Source of the DNA: Verrucomicrobiota bacterium
GTDB taxonomy: Bacteria > Verrucomicrobiota > Verrucomicrobiia > Chthoniobacterales > Terrimicrobiaceae
Reading direction: 5' to 3'
DNA length: 52,500 nt
Assembly: GCA_026398275.1 (NCBI GenBank)
Contig: JAPLTF010000036.1
Coordinates: forward strand, 1 to 52,500
Part shown: positions 25,368 to 36,054 of the stretch, piece after piece
Layout of the letters: every line of letters starts with the position of its first letter
Numbering within the stretch: position 1 is the first letter of the stretch
Notes under the pieces: model-generated
The model's input: only the letters and a program-made list of their open reading frames with translations
What the model was told of the DNA's origin: nothing
The model's database searches: none
Program-made: the position numbers and the translations under genes

Positions 25368-26308
25368 ACTTCCTCGGGGGCAATCCGCGGGCGGACAGAA
25401 CCTTTCCCGGGTCCGGCATGCGTTCCGGCTCCGGCATGGGGATTCACCCGCGGGAGAAGCACGGCTTCCATCGCGGCGAATTGTTCAAACAGGCGCTCCT
25501 GGTAGGACCGCAGGCGGTGCCGCTCGAGAAGCGACAGGGATTTGTCCTGCATCAATCCGGAGAGCGACTTGCTCGTGCGCTGCATGATGCTGAGAAGGTT
25601 CCATGGCAGGCGGGCGATCGTGATCTCGCCCGCGCCGAGGCGGAGCAGCTCCTGGCGGGTTTTGCTGTTGTCGTAGATCTCCGTGGCGGGGCTGGTCTTG
25701 AGGCTCCGGACGACCAGCCAGTCCACGCTTGCTCCCAGCCGCCTGCAGAGCTCTCCGGCCTGAAAAACCGTGTCCTTGTCCTCCTCGACAAGGCAGACAA
25801 ATGTCACGCCGACCTCGCCGAGGGATTTGTCTCCGGACACTCCGTTGTTGCCGATCCAGTCCACGAGTTCAGGGATCGCCGCCGCCGATCCATCCACCAG
25901 GATCAAATCCGCCTCCTCCATCCCGTGAAGGATCTCCTGAAAGCCATCCCCGTCGGTCGTTGTGAGAAACCGCGTCTCCGGCTGAAATCGCGTCAGCGTC
26001 CCGCTCGACCAGTCGGTGTCAAACGCCAGGGCGCGAAGGTTCTTCTCGACAAGCCAGTCCGCAAGATTGATGAGGAAGAACGATTTTCCGACCCCGCCCT
26101 TCGGCGTCGCGGCGATGATGATCCGCCGGCTGACCGGGCGCTCCGTGAAAGCGGTTCTCGCCGTGGAGGAGGGCAGGATCGGGGGATACTCGCCTTGGTG
26201 ACGCGCGGATTCCCGGGACCCAAACCGCCCCAAGGGCGACTGCCCGGCACGACGGAACGTTTCGCTCCGCAAGGGATCGCTCATCGAAAATCCAGTTTCA
26301 AAATTCAT
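25364..26308 (-). CDS. ParA/MinD-type P-loop ATPase 1 of the cellulose operon (BcsQ-like)
   Basis: This is the first gene of the operon, preceded by a strong ribosome binding site (GGGGAGGAGGAATATACG before the ATG at 26308). The 314 residues have a ~60-residue unstructured N-terminus, then the deviant Walker A ATPKGGVGKSFF (Lys70), switch I FDTDWSSGTLTRF, switch II LILVDGSAAAIPE, and a Pro/Gly/His-rich tail. It is clearly related to the next gene over the ATPase core but longer at both ends. The pair could form a heterodimer or have diverged tasks. No ParB-like gene is nearby, so a role in plasmid or chromosome partition is unlikely. Confidence 0.8.
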   Translation of the reverse strand: MNFETGFSMSDPLRSETFRRAGQSPLGRFGSRESARHQGEYPPILPSSTARTAFTERPVSRRIIIAATPKGGVGKSFFLINLADWLVEKNLRALAFDTDWSSGTLTRFQPETRFLTTTDGDGFQEILHGMEEADLILVDGSAAAIPELVDWIGNNGVSGDKSLGEVGVTFVCLVEEDKDTVFQAGELCRRLGASVDWLVVRSLKTSPATEIYDNSKTRQELLRLGAGEITIARLPWNLLSIMQRTSKSLSGLMQDKSLSLLERHRLRSYQERLFEQFAAMEAVLLPRVNPHAGAGTHAGPGKGSVRPRIAPEEV

Positions 26309-26644
26309 CGTATATTCCTCCTCCCCGGGTCATGCAGGCATCCACAGAAATTGTAACCCAATGTCATTGATCATTCCAAACAAAACACCCCGGGGTCCTG
26401 AAGCCAACCATCCTCAGGAACCGCGAGCTTGGATAATAAACACCGATCACCATCCTCTTATCCGCATCTTGCGACCGGTTGCAAGTCCGAATATGAGAAA
26501 TTGAAAAACAAAACGGGCGGGAATTTTCAGGTTCCCGCCCGGTTCCGTCAGGGGATTTCTCGGGAGAAATCATCCGGACACCAGCCGACTGGCGTCGGCT
26601 GGAGCAGTGGGCCGCAGACCATTTCTGGAAAGCGGCCGGAATTT
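26309..26644. other. Intergenic region between rplQ and the cellulose operon
   Basis: No gene is supported. It holds the ribosome binding site of the first cellulose gene, presumably its promoter, and the terminator of rplQ (26500-26541). A second hairpin without a T-run lies at 26581-26602 (CCAGCCGAC / GTCGGCTGG). A minus-strand TTATTATCC around 26430-26440 could be a -10-like element for the cellulose operon, but no convincing -35 accompanies it. Confidence 0.5.
26500..26541 (-). terminator. Intrinsic terminator of the rpoA-rplQ operon
   Basis: A perfect 10-bp stem (26514-26523 CGGGCGGGAA with 26532-26541) and an 8-nt loop are followed on the minus strand by a T-rich run (plus-strand AAAAACAAAA, 26504-26513). 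It lies ~100 bp beyond the rplQ stop. Confidence 0.9.
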
Positions 26645-27124
26645 TCAGCTTTCCTTCTTTTTCGAGTCGGACGGCTTTTCGGCTTTTTCGGCCTTGTCCG
26701 CCGCAGGTTTTTTAGGCTGCTTTTTGGCGGGTTTTTTGGGTTCCGGCTCCGGGGTGGCTTCGATGACGATATTATCCACCCATTCGATGTAGGCCATGGG
26801 AGCCGAGTCGCTTTGACGCGGCCCGAGCTTGATGATGCGGGTGTATCCGCCCTGGCGGCCGGCGGCGCGCGGTGCGATTTCCGCGAAGAGCTTCTTCACG
26901 GCATCCTTCTGGCCGAGCTCGCCCGCGGCGAGGCGCCGGGCATGGAGGTCGCCCCGCTTGCCGAGGGTGACCATCTTTTCCGCGAGCGGGCGGACGGCCT
27001 TGGCTTTGGCGAGCGTGGTTTTGATGCGTTGATGTTCGATCAGGCTGCACACTTGATTCGCGAGGAGCGAATTGCGGTGGGCGCTGGTGCGGCCGAGTTT
27101 GACGGTTTTTTTGCGGTGGCGCAT
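26645..27124 (-). CDS. rplQ: 50S ribosomal protein L17 with charged C-terminal tail
   Basis: L17 sits near the exit side of the 50S subunit. The core (about residues 1-125) is normal: [43 protein letters not shown] in segments, and [15 protein letters not shown]. After the core there is a low-complexity tail of about 35 residues rich in Lys, Pro, Glu and Ala, giving 159 residues against about 120-130 in most bacteria. It is 9 bp downstream of rpoA and is followed by a strong terminator. Confidence 0.97.
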   Translation of the reverse strand: MRHRKKTVKLGRTSAHRNSLLANQVCSLIEHQRIKTTLAKAKAVRPLAEKMVTLGKRGDLHARRLAAGELGQKDAVKKLFAEIAPRAAGRQGGYTRIIKLGPRQSDSAPMAYIEWVDNIVIEATPEPEPKKPAKKQPKKPAADKAEKAEKPSDSKKKES

Positions 27125-27133
27125 GGGTGATCC

Positions 27134-28144
27134 TTATTTGGCGGCCGGTTCGGGCGGGAGCTCCACCATGCCGGGTTCGAATTTCATTCCGAGGCCGAGG
27201 CCGAGCTGCTGGAGCTTGTCCTTGATTTCGTTGAGCGACTTCTTGCCGAAGTTGCGGTATTTGAGCATCTCGGACTCGGTCTTCATGGCGAGCTGGCCGA
27301 CGCTGGTGATGTTCGCGTTGTTAAGGCAGTTGGCCGCGCGGACGGAGAGCTCGATTTCGTTCACGCTCATGTTGAGGAGCTTCTTCATCCGCGTGTTCTC
27401 CTGGCTGACTTCCTGCGGGGTCTCGTCGAACTCGACCTGGTCGTCATTGAACCCGACGAACACGTCGAGGTGATGGCGGAGGATGGCCGAGGACTGGAGG
27501 AGGGCGTCGTCGGGGGTGATGCGGCCGTCGGTCCAGATCTCGAGGATGAGCTTGTCGTAGTCGGTGCGCTGGCCGACGCGGGTGGCCTCGACGGAATACT
27601 TTACGCGGGTGACCGGCGAGAAGATCGAGTCGATGGCGATGACTCCGATCGGCTGGTCGGCGTGCTTGTTCTCGTCGCCGGTGGCGAACCCGCGTCCGAC
27701 CTGGATCTCGAATTCCGCCTCGAACTTTGTCTTTTTGTCGAGCGTGCAGATGAGCTGCTCCGGATTTAGGACCTCGCACTGCGCGGTGCCTTCGATGTCC
27801 CCGGCGGTGACGGCGCCTTCCTTGTGGACGGCGAGCTTCAGGTTGCGGACCTCGTGGTCGTGGGCTTTGAACTTGACCTTTTTGAGGTTGAGAATGATGT
27901 CCACCACATCTTCCACGACGCCGGGAAGGCTGGTGAATTCGTGCGGGGCACCCTCGATCTTCACCGAGGTGATGGCCGCGCCCTCGAGCGAGCTCAGGAG
28001 CACGCGGCGCAGGGAGTTGCCCATGGTGTGGCCGTAGCCCGCTTCAAACGGCTCGGCGACGAACTTGGCGTAAATATCTGTTGCGGTGGACTCGTCTTTG
28101 ACGAGCGTTTTCGGCATTTCAAACCGACCAAGACGGACTGGCAT
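27134..28144 (-). CDS. rpoA: RNA polymerase alpha subunit
   Basis: The 336 residues comprise the N-terminal assembly domain (EAGYGHTMGNSLRRVLLSSL, about 35-54) and the C-terminal domain (about 255-315, SVNEIELSVRAANCLNNANI) that contacts UP elements and activators; its Arg in SVRAANCL corresponds to the DNA-contacting Arg265. The ATG at 28144 is used; an inner Met at residue 10 is possible. Normally rpoA follows rpsM-rpsK-rpsD, but here the upstream 314 bp hold no ribosomal gene and the next gene is a histidine kinase. It must therefore have its own promoter. Confidence 0.98.
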   Translation of the reverse strand: MPVRLGRFEMPKTLVKDESTATDIYAKFVAEPFEAGYGHTMGNSLRRVLLSSLEGAAITSVKIEGAPHEFTSLPGVVEDVVDIILNLKKVKFKAHDHEVRNLKLAVHKEGAVTAGDIEGTAQCEVLNPEQLICTLDKKTKFEAEFEIQVGRGFATGDENKHADQPIGVIAIDSIFSPVTRVKYSVEATRVGQRTDYDKLILEIWTDGRITPDDALLQSSAILRHHLDVFVGFNDDQVEFDETPQEVSQENTRMKKLLNMSVNEIELSVRAANCLNNANITSVGQLAMKTESEMLKYRNFGKKSLNEIKDKLQQLGLGLGMKFEPGMVELPPEPAAK

Positions 28145-28251
28145 GTGATTATATCTTTCGTTTTCTGCCGGGTTTCCCTGCTCGCGTTCGGCAGCGCATC
28201 GATGACGGCTGCCAGCAGGACCAACGGCAAAATGGATTTTGCGCGAACGCG

Positions 28252-28280
28252 TAGAATCTCATGTGCTCACGGATTGTCAA
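28252..28280 (-). promoter_or_regulatory. Possible sigma-70 promoter for rpoA-rplQ
   Basis: On the minus strand a consensus -35 TTGACA (28275-28280) is followed after 16-17 nt by a weak -10 (GATTCT/ATTCTA, about 28252-28258). It lies ~110 bp before the rpoA start, in a region without genes. The -35 match is exact and the -10 poor, so this is tentative. Confidence 0.35.
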
Positions 28281-28355
28281 GGCCTGACGGGGGAAAATGT
28301 TTTTGGGCGCGTGTGATCAAATGAGGGTGTGCATTCCTTGGTGCGCGAAAGGTAG

Positions 28356-28376
28356 GGTCAGACCTCCGGGCTGACC
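28356..28376. repeat. Small REP-like hairpin
   Basis: GGTCAG (28356-28361) and CTGACC (28371-28376) form a 6-bp stem around ACCTCCGGG. There is no T-run, so it is a weak terminator at best. It lies 80-100 bp downstream of the kinase stop. Confidence 0.4.
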
Positions 28377-28458
28377 GTTCCCCACGCGGCGGGCCGGGGA
28401 CGTCCCTCCCTGGCATTGCGTCCAACCACCCCCAGCTTTGATCCCTTCCTTCTCGGGC

Positions 28459-30921
28459 TCACAGCGGCGCGACGCCCGCGAGCCTGGCCGCCAGCGCGTC
28501 CCTTGTGAATGGCTTGGTGAGGAAGTCGTCCATTCCTGCGGCGAGGCAGCGGTCGCGGTCGCCGGGCATCACGTTTGCGGTGAGCGCGATGATGGGCACA
28601 TGGGATCCGGCGCCAGCCTCCGCTGCACGGAGCTTTTGAGTGGCCTCAAGCCCGTCCATCACCGGCATCGCCATGTCCATGAGGATGGCGAAGAATTTTC
28701 CCGGCACGAACGCCTTGACCGCCTCGGCTCCATCGGTTGCAAACTCGGTGAGGTAGCCGAGGCTCTCGAGCATTTTTCCGGCGAGGATCCTGCTGGTCTC
28801 CTCGTCATCCGCCACGAGCACGATGGCTTTGGCAGATGGGCCGTGCGCCCCGGCACCCCGGCGGGCGGGCGATGCGCCGCCGGCGGCCGCCAACAGAGGG
28901 AGCGGCACGGAGCCCACCCCCCCGGCAGAGGCACCCCCGGCGGGGGAATCCAGCGGCAGCCTGAAGGTGAACGTGCTGCCTTTGCCCGGGGTGGAGGTGA
29001 CGGTAAGGGTGCCGCCCATGGCTTCGGCGAGGCGCTTCGAGATCGCCAGCCCGAGCCCGGTGCCCCCGAAGCGGCGGCTCGTCGTCGAGTTGGCCTGCGC
29101 GAATGGCTTGAACAGGCGTCCGAGCGTCTCGGAGGAAATCCCGATGCCCGTGTCCTCAATCGAGAAATCCAGAAAGGGGCGGCCCTCAGAATCCCCGGGC
29201 AAAATGCGGAACACAACCGATCCGCTCTGTGTGAATTTGAGCGCGTTTCCGAGCAGGTTGATGAGGATCTGGCGGATCCGGCGGGCGTCGCCGGTGATTT
29301 GCTCCGGGACGCCGGCAGCGATTTCGCAGCGGAATTCGATTCCCTTGTCGGCGGCGGCCTGCCGGATCGCGGCGTCCGACGACTCCACGAGAGCTGCGAC
29401 GTTGCACGGTGCGGGCTGGATCGCCAGCGATCCGTGCTCGATACTGGAGAAATCGAGGATGTCGTTGACGATGGCGAGCAGATGCTCGCCGCTGTTGCTG
29501 ATCGTTTTGGCGAAGGATTTCTGTTCGTCGTTGAGCGGTGTGTCGGCGAGGAGTTCCGTGAACCCGAGCACGCCGTTGAGCGGGGTGCGCAGCTCGTGGC
29601 TCATCACGCCGAGGAACTCGCTCTTTGCGGCGGCGGCGGCCTCGGCGCGGCGGAGCGCCTCGTTCCGTTCGTCTTCCGTCTTCTTGCGCAGGAGAGCCTC
29701 TCCGATGTGCCATGCGACCCCTTCGAGGATCTCCACGGTTTCGAGGGTGAAGCATCCTTCGCGGCGGTCGTTGAGTTGGATCAGGCCGGCGATCCGGTTC
29801 TGCATCCGGATCGGGACCAATGCGACCGAGGCGTAGCCGAAGTGGATGCACTGGTTGCGGGGATGGTGCCGGGGATCCTCGCCGGGCGGGACGTCCAGCA
29901 GCGCGCGCGAGTCGTTTGTCCAGCAGCTCCCGCCCTTTGTGAAGAGCGGATTCGTCGGGTCGGTAAGTCCGGAAAGGACCAGCCCGCAGGTGCATTCCAG
30001 GCAGGCACTTCCGTCCTTGTCCCGGCACAGCCCTCCATCTGCGGCGCGGTCCACCAGCGAGTTTTCCGTCCGCAAGAACTCCTCGGAGAAGCCCTCTTGA
30101 ACGAAATACGGAAAGTCCTCGCCGTCCTGCAGCCGGATGCCCACGGCATCGAACCCGGTCCGCGCCTTCAGGGTGGCGAGCACGCGGCTGATAAAATCCT
30201 GCCGGTCTCCCGACTCGTTGAGGATTCGCAGGACTTCGCGATCCATGCCGCGGTATGCTTCCTTCCGCTTGCGCGCGCTGATGTCGCTGAGCGCGATGCG
30301 GCACGATGGGGCGCCGGTTTCGTCGGTAGCGACCGTGGCTTCGAGGCAGCTCCAGAAGGGCGGGCCGTCCGGCCTCACCAGGCGCAGCTCGCACTCCTGC
30401 GGCTTGCCGGTGTCCATGAGCCGCTTCCGGCACGTGTAGTAAACATCCTGATCTTCCTTGAGGACGAACCGGGAGAACTGCTGTTGGACCAGCGCGCTGC
30501 GGGCGACGCCGAGGAGGGAGGTGGCGGTGAGGTTCCCCTCGGTGATCAGCCCCTTCTCGCTGACCGTGCAGTAGCCGACCGGAGCCAGGTCGTAGAGGTC
30601 GAAATACCTTGCCCGCGAGGCATCCAGCTCCGCTTGCGCCTGCCGCAGCTCCTCGTTCTGCATCTCCAGCTCGATCTGGTGGACGCGCAGCTCGTGGAGG
30701 ATCGTGCGCAGGGTTTCCGGCGAGAGCGCATCGATGTGCTCCTGGGACTGGGCGATCATTTCCCGCAGAGCCTCCTCGGCTTGCAGGCGGAGCAGCGGAT
30801 TGGAGCCTTTCCGGGCAGGGACCATCGGCGAAAGATCGGCGGGGTCGGAAGAAAAATTGGCGAGGCTGTAGAACTCCGCTGCAGCAGGAATCTCCGGCTC
30901 GCTATTTTTCTTGGTGTTCAT
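28459..30921 (-). CDS. Hybrid sensor histidine kinase (PAS-GAF-HisKA-HATPase-REC)
   Basis: This 820-residue, apparently soluble protein starts at ATG 30921. Order: N-terminal helical segment (about 45-105, HELRVHQIELEMQNEELR), PAS domain (about 105-215, YDLAPVGYCTVSEKGLI), a GAF-like domain (about 230-410) with six cysteines (299, 307, 310, 312, 333, 358; CLECTCG and RNQCIHFGY), HisKA with His442 in MSHELRTPLNG, HATPase_c (GNALKFTQSG, EDTGIGIS, GGTGLGLAIS), a Pro/Gly linker, and a receiver with Asp749 in ILMDMAMPVMDG. The output partner is unknown because there is no HPt or regulator gene nearby. It is downstream of the CheB-CheR-PAS gene on the same strand. A longer frame to 30996 starts inside a repeat and is rejected. 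Confidence 0.92.
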   Translation of the reverse strand: MNTKKNSEPEIPAAAEFYSLANFSSDPADLSPMVPARKGSNPLLRLQAEEALREMIAQSQEHIDALSPETLRTILHELRVHQIELEMQNEELRQAQAELDASRARYFDLYDLAPVGYCTVSEKGLITEGNLTATSLLGVARSALVQQQFSRFVLKEDQDVYYTCRKRLMDTGKPQECELRLVRPDGPPFWSCLEATVATDETGAPSCRIALSDISARKRKEAYRGMDREVLRILNESGDRQDFISRVLATLKARTGFDAVGIRLQDGEDFPYFVQEGFSEEFLRTENSLVDRAADGGLCRDKDGSACLECTCGLVLSGLTDPTNPLFTKGGSCWTNDSRALLDVPPGEDPRHHPRNQCIHFGYASVALVPIRMQNRIAGLIQLNDRREGCFTLETVEILEGVAWHIGEALLRKKTEDERNEALRRAEAAAAAKSEFLGVMSHELRTPLNGVLGFTELLADTPLNDEQKSFAKTISNSGEHLLAIVNDILDFSSIEHGSLAIQPAPCNVAALVESSDAAIRQAAADKGIEFRCEIAAGVPEQITGDARRIRQILINLLGNALKFTQSGSVVFRILPGDSEGRPFLDFSIEDTGIGISSETLGRLFKPFAQANSTTSRRFGGTGLGLAISKRLAEAMGGTLTVTSTPGKGSTFTFRLPLDSPAGGASAGGVGSVPLPLLAAAGGASPARRGAGAHGPSAKAIVLVADDEETSRILAGKMLESLGYLTEFATDGAEAVKAFVPGKFFAILMDMAMPVMDGLEATQKLRAAEAGAGSHVPIIALTANVMPGDRDRCLAAGMDDFLTKPFTRDALAARLAGVAPL

Positions 30922-31033
30922 GGATGGTGGGTGTGATGGGATTTCCAACCGCAGAAACAGAATATCCAAGCCGTATGATGCGAACTGAAAAGTCAATGAG
31001 ACGATCCTGCAAATCGAACTTTCTGTCCTTCAT
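30902..31033 (-). pseudogene. Truncated copy of the four-helix-bundle gene 5' end
   Basis: The first 21 codons (MKDRKFDLQDRLIDFSVRII and R) are identical to those of the intact gene at 31152-31523, because they lie in the 89-bp direct repeat. The frame then leaves the repeat into unrelated residues and stops at 30902, just inside the kinase gene. It may be a fossil, or may still be translated and couple to the kinase start. Confidence 0.7.
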
Positions 31034-31060
31034 GATTGGATATTCCTTGTTGGTTATTGG
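30972..31060. repeat. 89-bp direct repeat, copy 1
   Basis: Identical to 31462-31550 except at one position (G at 31016, A at 31506). The offset is 490 bp. It holds the 5' end and upstream leader of a four-helix-bundle gene. Its inner end (31043-31060) is also inverted at 31088-31105 with 17 of 18 positions matching. Confidence 0.95.
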
Positions 31061-31151
31061 AAATTGAGATGGTTGGAAGAGGAAGGTCCAATATCCAACA
31101 AGGAACTCCCAATGTCCAAGGGAGGGATCGCGCGGGTGGCAGCCAGTGGTC

Positions 31152-31523
31152 TCATGTTCGTTTCTTGGAGTTTTTGGCCGTCTCAACGCTCTTGAATAAG
31201 ATCGCGATCAACTCGTCTGTTTCTTTAAGAAGCGGGGTTAGATGTTCCGGCGGTTTGATAAGTTTTGCCCGGAGAATGACTTTTAGCCAGATCTCGGTTT
31301 CGCGCAGCTCTTTCAGCGCTATCTTGAGCTTGTGAATGAAATCCGCATTGGATTCCGCGCTCTGTGCCTCCCCGTAGTTTGGGGCGGGGGATGTTCCGCT
31401 GCGCAGCAACTGCAGGCAGATATGCTTTCCCGCCTTGCTTTCTGGAATGGCCTCGGAAAGGCGTATGATGCGAACTGAAAAGTCAATGAGACGATCCTGC
31501 AAATCAAACTTTCTGTCCTTCAT
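31152..31523 (-). CDS. Four-helix-bundle protein (23S rRNA IVS-type family)
   Basis: The 123-residue all-helical protein belongs to the four-helix-bundle/S23 family known from intervening sequences of 23S rRNA genes and as scattered single genes. Typical pattern: LIDFSVRIIRLSEAIPESKA, then LQLLRSGTSPAPNYGEAQSA, ADFIHKLKIALKELRETEIW. The leader (ATTGGATATTCCTTGTTGG and onward on the plus strand) is also characteristic of such loci, from memory. The gene sits between two 89-bp direct repeats that include its own 5' end, between a CheB-CheR-PAS gene and a histidine kinase gene, all on the minus strand. Its biochemical role is unknown. Confidence 0.88.
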   Translation of the reverse strand: MKDRKFDLQDRLIDFSVRIIRLSEAIPESKAGKHICLQLLRSGTSPAPNYGEAQSAESNADFIHKLKIALKELRETEIWLKVILRAKLIKPPEHLTPLLKETDELIAILFKSVETAKNSKKRT

Positions 31524-31543
31524 GATTGGATATTCCTTGTTGG

Positions 31544-31550
<7 letters not shown>
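31462..31550. repeat. 89-bp direct repeat, copy 2
   Basis: The partner of 30972-31060. It includes the start of the intact four-helix-bundle gene and its leader. The stop codon of the CheB-CheR-PAS gene (31544-31546) lies in its last bases. Confidence 0.95.
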
Positions 31551-34510
<2,960 letters not shown>

Positions 34511-34903
34511 GATGGGCGTGCGACCTGCCGCATGTGGATGGGAAAATTGTCAGTGAGAAGCTGCGCTTATTCTGAGCCCGCCGGGGCCACCCTGGCAAGG
34601 GCCGAATGCAGGGCAAACGTATCCCGATGGATTTCCTCCATTCAAAGGACATTCAGAAACGAGCCCGGAGAAAAGGGGGAGGACGGGTGCTCTGAATGAA
34701 GAGGGGTTCATTATTAATCCAGGATCGCTTCTTTCTACCCCCCGCGCACATGCGGAACAATCCCCACAAATACGCATCTTTAGTCCCTGCGCATATTGCC
34801 CGGCCTCGAAAAATGCCGCCTCGTCGGGAAGGAGCCGACTCCTAAGCCGACCGTCGGCGCTTGCTCCGCTTGCATGCGGCGAAAAACCGGCGATACATAC
34901 TCC
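34511..34903. other. Intergenic region between divergent genes
   Basis: No gene supported. A TTG-started extension of the DUF2237 frame (from 34796) is possible but not family-like. A short hairpin GCCGA-CCG-TCGGC lies at 34846-34858. The region must hold the promoters of the CheB-CheR fusion (minus) and DUF2237 (plus) genes. Confidence 0.5.
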
Positions 34904-35266
34904 ATGGCCAGAAATGTCTTGGGCGGGGAGCTGGAGCCTTGTTGCTTCGAGCCGAAAACCGGATTCTATCGCGACGGATACTGCCACACCGGGCAGGGGG
35001 ACGACGGCGTGCACACGGTATGCGTGGTGATGACGGACGAGTTCCTTGCGTATTCGATGGCGCGGGGGAACGACCTGTCGACTCCGCGGCCGGAGTTTCA
35101 CTTTCCCGGGCTCATTCCGGGCGACCGCTGGTGCCTGTGTGCGCCGAGGTGGAAGGAGGCCTTTGATGAGGGGATGGCTCCCGGGGTGGTCCTCGAGGCG
35201 ACGCATGCCTCCACGCTCGAGTTCGCCTCGCTCGACGAACTGAAATCCTGCGCGGTCACATTTTAG
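34904..35266 (+). CDS. DUF2237 family protein
   Basis: This 120-residue cytoplasmic protein of unknown function starts at ATG 34904 (ARNVLGGELEPCC). The DUF2237 signature is complete: ELEPCCFEPKTGFYRDGYC, HTVCVVMTDEFLAYS, SRGNDL-like RGNDLSTPRPEFHFPGL, PGDRWCLCAPRWKEA and VVLEATHASTLEF. Conserved cysteines and acidic residues hint at metal or redox chemistry, but nothing is proven for the family. An upstream TTG at 34796 would add 36 residues, which lack family similarity. Confidence 0.92.
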   Translation: MARNVLGGELEPCCFEPKTGFYRDGYCHTGQGDDGVHTVCVVMTDEFLAYSMARGNDLSTPRPEFHFPGLIPGDRWCLCAPRWKEAFDEGMAPGVVLEATHASTLEFASLDELKSCAVTF

Positions 35267-35331
35267 CGCGGACCAGGGCTGGCCGGTTTGTCCTTGAACA
35301 AGCGCCGCCAGCCGCGCCATGCTGGGTCCCG

Positions 35332-35946
35332 ATGAGGAGGAATATTCTGGCTGCGATTATGGGGCTCTGCGGCGCCGTGGTTGCGCATGCGGGTCCGGAG
35401 CCGGTCATTCTCAACAACGCGGAGAACAGATACAAGTGGGCGGTGTCGCTGGAGTCGGCACAGATGTTCAACATCGACAACAACCCGAACAGGTATTTTT
35501 TTCTGACCCAGATGCTGTCGCTCGACTACGAGCCTTTCCGCGCGCTCTCCCTCGGACCGGTGCGCGTGCGCACCCAGGTCCGCTCGACATTTTTTGCCGC
35601 CGCGATTTTCAACGGGCCCGAGAGCTTCTACCTGGGCTGGGGACCGCAGCTTCGCTTCCTCATTCCGATCGGCGATTCTCCGTGGTCGTTCTTCATGGGC
35701 GGCGGCGGAGGCATCGGCTATGCCGACGCCCATCCGTCCGACAAACAAGACCGGGGGCTCGGCCAGTGCCTCACGTTCATCGTGCTCGCCTCCGGGGGCA
35801 TCCGCTACGACATCTCCGAGCGGTGGTCGGTCTGGACCGGCATCATGTGGCACCATCTCTCGAACGCAAATCTCTCCGAACCGAACAAGCAGAACATCGG
35901 GCCGGACGAGCTGGGGATTGTCAGCGGCGCAGCACTCTCGTTCTAG
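35332..35946 (+). CDS. PagL-like lipid A 3-O-deacylase (outer membrane)
   Basis: The 204 residues begin with a signal peptide (NILAAIMGLCGAVVAHA, cleavage near residue 20). The mature part has alternating beta-strands and the PagL/acyloxyacyl hydrolase C-terminal signature WHHLSNANLSEPN, holding the catalytic His and Ser, followed by the acidic NIGPDELG. It ends in a strand with terminal Phe, as for outer-membrane barrels. It would remove the 3-linked acyl chain of lipid A. An earlier GTG-like extension is rejected because the ATG gives a clean signal peptide. It is 65 bp after DUF2237. Confidence 0.82.
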   Translation: MRRNILAAIMGLCGAVVAHAGPEPVILNNAENRYKWAVSLESAQMFNIDNNPNRYFFLTQMLSLDYEPFRALSLGPVRVRTQVRSTFFAAAIFNGPESFYLGWGPQLRFLIPIGDSPWSFFMGGGGGIGYADAHPSDKQDRGLGQCLTFIVLASGGIRYDISERWSVWTGIMWHHLSNANLSEPNKQNIGPDELGIVSGAALSF

Positions 35947-36054
35947 CGGCGGGGGCCGGGTCCGCAATGCGCTGCGCATCCGCTGCATCGCTGCAAGAAA
36001 GGTGGCAAGTTCCTGAAAACCTGACTAATCTTCGCCAGAAGGAAGGTTCTCCCC

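Larger units (their letters stand above)
28145..28458. other. Intergenic region upstream of rpoA
   Basis: No gene seen. It holds the candidate rpoA promoter and a GGTCAG...CTGACC hairpin (28356-28376) that may act as the end signal of the kinase transcript or be a dispersed repeat. Confidence 0.5.

Noticed and set aside
25364-26308. Chromosome or plasmid partition locus (ParA)
   Set aside because: No ParB gene or parS-like repeats nearby; both ATPases are translationally tied to the cellulose operon.
28438-30936. 832-codon + frame opposite the hybrid kinase
   Set aside because: The kinase has HisKA, HATPase and REC motifs; the opposite frame is composition-driven.
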